Assembly (NCBI GenBank): GCA_963513935.1
Contig: OY740774.1
Span: 88,554,385-88,618,384, forward strand
Length of the DNA stretch: 64,000 nucleotides
Reading direction: 5' to 3'
Origin: Aphrophora alni
Lineage: Eukaryota; Arthropoda; Insecta; Hemiptera; Aphrophoridae
Made by a program: the position numbers and the translations under genes. How positions within the stretch are numbered: the stretch's first letter is position 1; every line of letters begins with the position of its first letter. Below the pieces are notes generated by a model. That model saw nothing but the letters and a program-made list of their open reading frames with translations, ran no database searches and was not told where the DNA came from. Positions 57,471 through 64,000 of this stretch are shown piece by piece.

Positions 57471-57947
57471 CCGATTCCAAATATTTTTTTCTTTGTTGTT
57501 TAAAGGGTAAAAACCTCTCGGTCATCATTGGATCAAAAAGAAACATAAAATAGAGACCCTTACCTTCACATACTCTAATAGCTTCAGGGTTGGATAAGAA
57601 CAAGATTTAAGATCTGATATGAAAAATGAAAGAGATGGATCTAAGTGAAGATCCCACCAGTAGGATTACCATACCTACACTCACGATAAGCCATTGTGCT
57701 TCTTGGCCTCTTCAAAATAAATAAACAGATACTTTAAAGTTTCATTTACAGAACTAACTATTAAAACGAAAAAAATCTTACATACCGACATTACTCCAAA
57801 TCAATTGTTTCCTATCTATGTGCCAAATTTCAATATGTAAAAAAGCTTACTTCGCCTACTATACGCCTTTTTATTCACGCGTGTACCTGTGCGAATAAAA
57901 ATCACATTTCTGTCTCGAGCGCTCAAGATAAATCGACTATACAAAAA

Positions 57948-58711
57948 ATAGTTTTTGTCTATAATTGTTGACAAAGTGGCATTTTGTTCATTTAAATTAG
58001 TTTGCAAAACAGCTGATTTCTCAACAGTTTCACTTTGCCCACTACTTTGCACACTACTTTGCTCACTCCGAATGGCAACCGAACAAAACGAAATTTAGGT
58101 TAAGTTTATTTGAAATGATTTAAAATATACAGGAAATGTCCCGTATGTAGGTTAGATTAATTCTTACATGTAAAATAACATAAATAAACAACAAAACAAC
58201 GTTTTAAAGTCGAAAAAGGAAGTAATTATTCTTGAAGATGATTGACAGTGTATGTACACGGAGAGTATTTTTCGTTTGGCGAGTTTTGAAGTTGGCAATC
58301 CCGTTTCCTCAACAATACACCTAACTTATTTGTAATATTCATAAATAACCTCAGTTTTGACGTGAGAACTTCTACTCAGTGTTGATGTGTTGTTTAGCAC
58401 TACTGCTATATTCTGTGTAGTTAGTTTTAAAATATGAACAGTTCAGAGGATGAAAACCTGTCAAATACCCCGCCTAAATTAGCGGAAAAAGCTATCAACG
58501 TTGTACTAAATCTCCTTCCTGTCAAATCAAGGAAAAAGTACGACCGCCAGTATGAACTGTTTTTATTGCCAAAATAACAACTGTAGACAAAAGTATAATG
58601 TGCAATTCGTGAGCAAAGTGTCTTTTTTAAACTCGGCAAGCCTCGTCCGTCAACATTTTCCTCTCATTAAAAAAAGTGCCACTTTGCTCACTAGTTGCAC
58701 AAATAACTATT
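57948..58711. mobile_element. TIR element family X, copy 2 (764 bp, with short ORF)
   Basis: Inverted ends: left AATAGTTTTTGTC...ACAAAGTGGCA, right complement AATAGTTATTTGTG...GCAAAGTGGCA. It matches 52313-52945 outside an insertion around 58370-58560 that contains a 47-codon frame. Because copy 1 lacks just this segment, the two are probably different deletion products of one longer parent. Confidence 0.72.
58434..58577 (+). CDS. 47-aa fragment resembling the N-terminus of Crypton-type tyrosine recombinases
   Basis: ATG frame MNSSEDENLSNTPPKLAEKA, then INVVLNLLPVKSRKKYDRQY, then ELFLLPK and a stop. An acidic start, PPKL, and LLP-KS---Y---Y--F closely resemble the first helix of the SAM-like core-binding domain in many insect recombinase-like transposon proteins. 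That assignment is from memory of the family pattern and cannot be checked here. The catalytic Arg-His-Arg-Tyr domain is absent, so it is a truncated frame inside a TIR element. Confidence 0.45.
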   Translation: MNSSEDENLSNTPPKLAEKAINVVLNLLPVKSRKKYDRQYELFLLPK

Positions 58712-60010
58712 TATCAACGTTTCTTTATGTGTAAAAGCTTACATTCAGACATTACCTCAAATCAATCGAACTGGATCTTATGGGAAAAAAAAAAAAAAAT
58801 TATAGATTGTGATAATAATAATATTAAGCATAAAAAAAAATTATGATAATATCTTTCTCGGGTGTAATTCGCTAATCTTAACCTCAAATAAAATCTTATA
58901 TTTAATTCGCTAAGGAATTTCTCCGTCAGTCGCGCATTTCTTTAGATTTTAATGATTGTGTTGTCAAAATAAACATTGTTACTTGCAGATTTGCCGAAAA
59001 TTATTCATTTCCCTTATAAACACTTATTTTGTAATAAATATCGTAACAATGCGTAAATAACATTTTTCATAAACAAAAATAATTTGAAATAGGATAATTA
59101 TTTGTGGGGGATTCACGTTGTGTTGGGATTGATGACCTTTTTCAAAACGTAAACAGTTTATCTGGCTTATTGTTACTATGTGACAATTGGGGTTTGAATT
59201 CTTTATCTCAAAAAAATTAACGGTTTAAATGTACATACTGTATAGCGTTTATTTTATTGGTGATTTATTGATTACATCACGTAAAAGTAAACGGTTTATA
59301 TGGCTTATTGTTAAATGATAATTAAGTGGGAGGTAAATGTTGGCCGCAGGAAGACCGCAAAGAAACCTTGAAATACTTATTGGTCGATGACAGTATGAAC
59401 CATCAATTGAAAGGTTTTTTTTAAGGCAGTTTTATTTTCAATCATTAAAAAATTTCAATTTTACAGATAACATATGAAATAATTTTGTTCCTGTATACGA
59501 GGGCTTCTATTGGAAATATTTAAATAAAAATCATCCTTATTATTTGCGAGTAATAATGTTGAAAACTGTAAATTTGTTCTATCTACCACAACGTGTAAAA
59601 TACTTTCAAACTTTTTTAATGACTAACATGCGTTACGCCATGAATCTATCCTTTGCATTTTCAGTAGGAATCTAATTTTCCTGGATTTTAAGAACCCTTT
59701 TATATTGTGTTCTGAATAATTTCTCCAGGATGCACTAGGTAATAGACTGATTTCATTGTTGGTAAGTCCCAAGTCTTATTGTAAAGCGCGTTATGGTTGC
59801 AACTAAATAATATATTACCGGGATTGGGCTAACAACTGAAAACGTCCTCTCATATTCCCTTTGATGTCTAAATTACCTTATCCACATTAGCCAATAACCA
59901 CTCTAGGTAACTAGTTAATTATAATTAAATTATTTAGAGGATTTACATTTAATTATAAAAAAGTAACCAGAGACAACTTAAATAGGTGGTATTAAGTAAG
60001 GTAACTAACT
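58712..60010. other. AT-rich spacer
   Basis: No gene or RNA recognised. A-runs lie at 58784-58798 and 58830s. Confidence 0.5.
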
Positions 60011-60732
60011 CATTTAAATATATATACAGGGTGGTTTAAAATTGCACGGCTAAAAATAATTTGATTCTAGAGCTAAAAATAAGGAAAAAGCTTACATAAA
60101 CATATATCCGGAAATGTTTAATTTCTCCGTTTATCGGCCATTTTGTGAAAAAAAAAAATTAATGATAGCTTTTGAAATTAGTAATCTTATGAGTTTAAAT
60201 TTGATATACGCATTGTTTATGTTATTTTTAATCAGTATAACAAATAAAACTTTACTATGTAAATATTCAAAATGGCTACCGCTCATAATTTTTAAAGTCA
60301 AATATTTCGGAAACCGTAAATTTTACAAGAAATAAAATATTTATATTTTTTAATGACAAATAAAACGTTTTTTAAAATTTTGTCTGTAACTTGAAAAATA
60401 ACAAATTTATCGTCAAAAAATCTAAAACGAAAATAATTGATAATTGTCTAGAAAATGTAAAACATTATGACAGGCCCACTAGTTATTTTTTACAATACAG
60501 TGTCACAATAGCTCATCAGCTATTCTTTACAAACATACACCTAACACTAAAAAAATTATTTTCTGAATTTCTCAGTAAAAAGTTTATTAAAGTCTATTAA
60601 AATACCTTAACCTAATATTACCAACAATATTTTGTAGCAGAATTCTTTATATTGTGGATATTTTCATTAAGAAGAGCACTGAAAACTTTTGAATGTAAAA
60701 TAAAGTACTTTTAACAGACTGTTGAGTTTATT
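60011..60732. other. Spacer starting with a repeat end
   Basis: ATATACAGGGTGGTTTAAAA at 60021 is a typical long-TIR end, and CAAAATGGCTACCG at about 60267 is the related internal phrase, so 60020-60350 is probably one arm of such an element. The open frames at 60114 and 60391 are AT-driven. Confidence 0.45.
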
Positions 60733-61137
60733 GTCACATCCGTAACAATCCAGTGTCACGTCCGTAACGTTTTTATCAATTTTTTAATTGAAATATTTTA
60801 CAGGATTTTAAGATTCAACACTAATGTTTCTAAGAAAGTATTTATTTTCCGATAAGCTGACAAAAATTTAATTCATAAATTTCCCAAGAAATTAACAGAC
60901 TTTTTAACAATTGTACAGTATGTCAGAAGTCAAGTCAGTGCATTTCAAGTCACGTCCGTAACTCGAACTTAGTTGAACTATAGGATTACATCAAAACCAA
61001 TAATATGATCATTTTAAAATGTAGTGCCAAAATAGTATAACAAAATTACCTACCAGCTGAGCTTTAACAATTTACAAAATAAAATTAACTTTTCTTTTTT
61101 CCCATGTTGTAATGCATGTAACTGTCACGCCCGTAAC
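60733..61137. repeat. Four dispersed copies of a 14-bp dyad-like motif, GTCACGTCCGTAAC
   Basis: Copies at 60733 (CATCC variant), 60755 (exact), 60949 (exact) and 61124 (CGCCC variant). Spacing is 22, 194 and 175 bases, not a single period. The motif is partly palindromic (GT-ACG--CGT-AC). The bases between copies are unrelated, so this is not a tandem array. It could be a cluster of protein-binding sites. Confidence 0.65.
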
Positions 61138-61198
61138 AAAAGAATGGCTGCAAATTCTAAAAACCAATATTTTTTTATCATAACGTGCTTAAAAATTA

Positions 61199-63000
61199 CC
61201 ATCCCAATCAAAGCAAGTAATTGAGAGCAAGATTCTGGTCTCCAACAAGTGACATCGGCACACTACTAAGGTCAATATATGCCTGACGTTGTTCAGTCAA
61301 TTTTGAATCACTCTGTATGATATTCATACCGTGGGTGGTGGGGGATATTCAATAGGCCGTCCCGAGAACTTCCGGAACGCCATTCTCCGAAAACGTACTC
61401 AAAAATAATAATTTAGACTCAACTAAATAAAGTGAGAGGACTCTACACAAATCGTCAGCTGTCCCACTCCATCCCAATCAAAGCAAGTAATTGAGAGCAA
61501 GATTCTGGTCTCCAACAAGTGACATCGTCACAAGCAAGTAATTGAGAGCAAGATTCTGGTCTCCAACAAGTGACATCGTCACAAGCAAGTAATTGAGAGC
61601 AAGATTCTGGTCTCCAACAAGTGACATCGTCACAAGCAAGTAATTGAGAGCAAGATTCTGGTCTCCAACAAGTGACATCGTCACAAGCAAGTAATTGAGA
61701 GCAAGATTCTGGTCTCCAACAAGTGACATCGTCACAAGCAAGTAATTGAGAGCAAGATTCTGGTCTCCAACAAGTGACATCGTCACAAGCAAGTAATTGA
61801 GAGCAAGATTCTGGTCTCCAACAAGTGACATCGTCACAAGCAAGTAATTGAGAGCAAGATTCTGGTCTCCAACAAGTGACATCGTCACAAGCAAGTAATT
61901 GAGAGCAAGATTCTGGTCTCCAACAAGTGACATCGTCACACTACTAAGGTCAATATATGCCTGACGTTGTTCAGTCAATTTTGAATCACTCTGTATGATA
62001 TTCATACCGTGGGTGGTGGGGGATATTCAATAGGCCTTCCCGAGAACTTCCGGAGCGCCATTCTCAGAAAACTTACTCAAAAATAATAATTTAGACTCTA
62101 CTAAATAAAGTGAGAGGACTCTACAGCTGTCCCCCTCCATCCCAATCAAAGCAAGTAATTGAAAGCAGATCGAGAGCAAGATTCTGGTCTCCAACAAGTG
62201 ACATCGTCACAAGCAAGTAATTGAGAGCAAGATTCTGGTCTCCAACAAGTGACATCGTCACAAGCAAGTAATTGAGAGCAAGATTCTGGTCTCCAACAAG
62301 TGACATCGTCACAAGCAAGTAATTGAGAGCAAGATTCTGGTCTCCAACAAGTGACATCGTCACAAGCAAGTAATTGAGAGCAAGATTCTGGTCTCCAACA
62401 AGTGACATCGTCACAAGCAAGTAATTGAGAGCAAGATTCTGGTCTCCAACAAGTGACATCGTCACACTACTAAGGTCAATATATGCCTGACGTTGTTCAG
62501 TCAATTTTGAATCACTCTGTATGATATTCATACCGTGGGTGGTGGGGGATATTCAATAGGCCTTCCCGAGAACTTCCGGAGCGCCATTCTCAGAAAACTT
62601 ACTCAAAAATAATAATTTAGACTCTACTAAATAAAGTGAGAGGACTCTACAGCTGTCCCCCTCCATCCCAATCAAAGCAAGTAATTGAAAGCAGATCGAG
62701 AGCAAGATTCTGGTCTCCAACAAGTGACATCGTCACAAGCAAGTAATTGAGAGCAAGATTCTGGTCTCCAACAAGTGACATCGTCACAAGCAAGTAATTG
62801 AGAGCAAGATTCTGGTCTCCAACAAGTGACATCGTCACAAGCAAGTAATTGAGAGCAAGATTCTGGTCTCCAACAAGTGACATCGTCACAAGCAAGTAAT
62901 TGAGAGCAAGATTCTGGTCTCCAACAAGTGACATCGTCACAAGCAAGTAATTGAGAGCAAGATTCTGGTCTCCAACAAGTGACATCGTCACACTACTAAG
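61199..63000. repeat. Higher-order VNTR: 51-bp units nested in a duplicated 269-bp segment
   Basis: A segment beginning CATCCCAATCAAAGCAAG occurs at about 61202, 61471, 62138 and 62666. Segment 1 has one 51-base unit (CAAGCAAGTAATTGAGAGCA...) followed by a ~215-base linker (CACTACTAAGGTCAATATAT... to CAGCTGTCCC). Segments 2, 3 and 4 hold 9, 6 and 6 units. Segments 3 and 4 share a 14-base insertion (GCAGATC region) absent from 1 and 2, so 3-4 arose by duplication after the VNTR had grown. The last linker decays after about 63020. Confidence 0.96.
61478..62005 (-). CDS. Repeat-encoded ORF, nine 17-residue repeats (doubtful gene)
   Basis: On the minus strand the 51-base unit is 17 codons, giving repeats of VTMSLVGDQNLALNYLL after a unique start MNIIQSDSKLTEQRQAYIDL. 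The ancestral single-unit segment encodes the same 40-residue peptide ending ALNYLL and a stop. Openness follows from the unit being divisible by 3 and free of stops. Similar frames exist at 62121-62531 and 62647-62991. No signal peptide or known domain; I consider real coding unlikely but not excluded. Confidence 0.2.
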   Translation of the reverse strand: MNIIQSDSKLTEQRQAYIDLSSVTMSLVGDQNLALNYLLVTMSLVGDQNLALNYLLVTMSLVGDQNLALNYLLVTMSLVGDQNLALNYLLVTMSLVGDQNLALNYLLVTMSLVGDQNLALNYLLVTMSLVGDQNLALNYLLVTMSLVGDQNLALNYLLVTMSLVGDQNLALNYLL

Positions 63001-63412
63001 GTCAATAATTGCCTGACGTTGTTCTGTCCATTTTGACTCTTAAGATACTGTGCCCATTCTACCTCGATTATAAAATTACCATTCCCAAGAATATTCCACC
63101 ATTCAAGTGTTTACGGCCTCTACCACAAAACTTTACTAATTGAGCCCTAAATTAGAAACAAATTACTTAGCAATGGAACCAACTTCTCGATTTGTAACTC
63201 GTTCTAACTGTCACTTGTTGTATCGTCAGCATACATTAACAGTTCTTCATGATTAATACTTTTTTAAACGGGAAATATATTGATGAAACGGTAACTTTTC
63301 AACCCAAAGCAAGCCAAGGCAATTTAGTTCACTCTTTTTGAGTAACATTTAAGGGCTACTTCGAACTAAAATGTAAAAGATTAAATACATTGTAGTTGTG
63401 GTTTGGTTGGTG
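63001..63412. other. Spacer
   Basis: After the decayed last VNTR linker, no gene is recognised. Confidence 0.45.
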
Positions 63413-63420
63413 TAGCTGGT

Positions 63421-63465
63421 GTATCACTGAAGAGGACGACCTTGTCGTTGAAACGCGTCTGATAC
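63421..63465 (+). ncRNA. Hammerhead ribozyme candidate, complete core (type I)
   Basis: Order: stem I GTATCA (63421-63426); core CTGAAGA (63427-63433); one extra G; stem II GACGAC-CTT-GTCGTT (outer pair G-U); GAAA (63450-63453); stem III AC-GC-GT (A63453 with T63458, C with G); C63459 as cleavage nucleotide in a GTC triplet; stem I TGATAC (63460-63465), six perfect pairs. All invariant bases are present (CUGANGA and GAAA). The two-pair stem III is like that of PLE hammerheads, which may work as dimers. Caveat: the extra G between core and stem II. Confidence 0.75.
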
Positions 63466-63506
63466 TTAGGCGTATTTTTTTTATGAGAATTGTGTTCTGT
63501 GTGTTT

Positions 63507-63648
63507 GTTATACTGTACATTGTTTTAGATACATTTAAAGAAACTTGAACATAATGTAGATGTGGCCTCCTGGATTGTTATACTGTACATTGTTTTAGAT
63601 ACATTTAAAGAAACTTAGACATAATGTAGATGTGGCCTCCTGGATTGT
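63507..63648. repeat. Near-identical 70-bp tandem duplication
   Basis: TACTGTACATTGTTTTAGAT starts at 63511 and 63581; both copies run to GTGGCCTCCTGGATTGT with one or two differences. It lies between the two hammerhead-like motifs. Confidence 0.95.
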
Positions 63649-63654
63649 AATGTC

Positions 63655-63881
63655 AATGAATATATTAAAGGTTAATTACCTTATGTTTCGTAATCCAATC
63701 CAATTTTATTATACCGGTTAGATGTTGTAAGTGTTTTATGTTATCAAGTAATAAGTGTCAGTTAAAGAAGACGACGCCTTTGAATGGATCTGACGATGAC
63801 GGTTTAACCGTCGAAACTGGTTATCCAACTGTATAAACATTTGATTGTCTGAAGGTAATTAACCCCTTTAATACATTCATT
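63655..63881. mobile_element. Small 227-bp inverted-repeat element carrying a hammerhead motif
   Basis: The left arm 63655-63682 (AATGAATATATTAAAGG then TTAATTACCTT) is the inverse of 63852-63881 with one substitution and a two-base indel. The hammerhead candidate at 63785-63827 lies inside, close to the right arm. No coding sequence. Target duplication not identified. Confidence 0.55.
63785..63827 (+). ncRNA. Hammerhead ribozyme candidate, complete core (type I)
   Basis: Order: stem I TGGAT (63785-63789); core CTGACGA (63790-63796); one extra T; stem II GACGGT-TTA-ACCGTC, six Watson-Crick pairs; GAAA (63813-63816); stem III AC-TG-GT; T63822 as cleavage nucleotide (GTT triplet); stem I ATCCA (63823-63827), five perfect pairs. 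All invariant core bases are present. GUU is an allowed but weaker cleavage triplet. It has the same layout as the 63421 motif, with unrelated helix sequences. Confidence 0.72.
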
Positions 63882-64000
63882 TAAAGAAAATCGCTTAACC
63901 ATAAACTCAATAACGGAAAGTCATGTTGGAGTTTTATTTGCAAATCATTTACATCTCAATCCGAGTAACACAAAGCTGTTTCATCAGAAAAGTTGTTATG

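Noticed and set aside
63498..63655. Possible pair of pseudo-LTRs enclosing the region between the two hammerheads
   Set aside because: The 70-bp duplication lies between the ribozymes, not around them, and the ribozymes differ in sequence, so there is no retrozyme-like direct-repeat layout.
1..64000. CRISPR array in the regular repeats
   Set aside because: The arrays are head-to-tail satellites without unique spacers, and the sequence is eukaryotic.
1..64000. tRNA, rRNA or snRNA genes
   Set aside because: No cloverleaf-compatible A and B box pair and no conserved rRNA stretch was noticed by eye; a tRNAscan or Infernal run would settle it.

Overview
The window looks like nuclear DNA of an arthropod, most likely an insect and perhaps a large-genome hemipteran. 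The evidence is a strongly AT-rich base composition, CCTAA/TTAGG-type (arthropod telomere) repeats, intron-like collagen exons, and a dense mix of animal transposable elements. This is inference: there is no rRNA, mitochondrial or other diagnostic marker gene. I see no intact host protein-coding gene. Most open frames are retrotransposon or transposon remains, or tandem repeats that happen to stay open.

Layout. 1-6.8 kb is AT-rich spacer with one CpG-containing patch. 6.8-10 kb carries a LINE whose reverse transcriptase (RT) is missing, plus a LINE 3' fragment. 12.6-20.4 kb has three broken copies of one Jockey-like LINE around a Tigger/pogo-like DNA transposon; the last copy runs in frame into a possible host terminal exon. 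21.8-24.1 kb is a long inverted structure whose arms are tandem repeats (foldback-like). 29.5-30.9 kb holds two Penelope-like elements (PLEs) lying head to head, each followed by a hammerhead-ribozyme-like motif. 31.4-31.9 kb has two decayed fibrillar-collagen-like exons. 34.5-37.9 kb is a LINE with 25-bp target-site duplications but no RT, lying just upstream of a mariner-like transposase pseudogene. 39.2-39.9 kb is a 47-bp satellite containing telomere-type repeats.

From 40 to 58 kb the DNA is dominated by inverted-repeat elements: long-TIR elements ending in CAGGGTG-like sequence, two MITEs with perfect 8-bp target duplications, a second Tigger derivative, and a pair of TIR elements, one of which encodes a recombinase-like N-terminus. 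A 128-bp satellite sits at 47.0-48.3 kb. 61.2-63.0 kb is a higher-order VNTR (51-bp units nested in a duplicated 269-bp segment). The end of the window (63.4-63.9 kb) has two further hammerhead-like motifs with complete cores.

The most notable signal is five hammerhead-like catalytic RNA motifs in one window. All share one extra nucleotide between the CUGANGA core and stem II, and all have very short stem III. Next come the foldback locus, the telomere-repeat satellite, the nested VNTR, and two unrelated LINE families that have both lost their RT while keeping the flanking domains.
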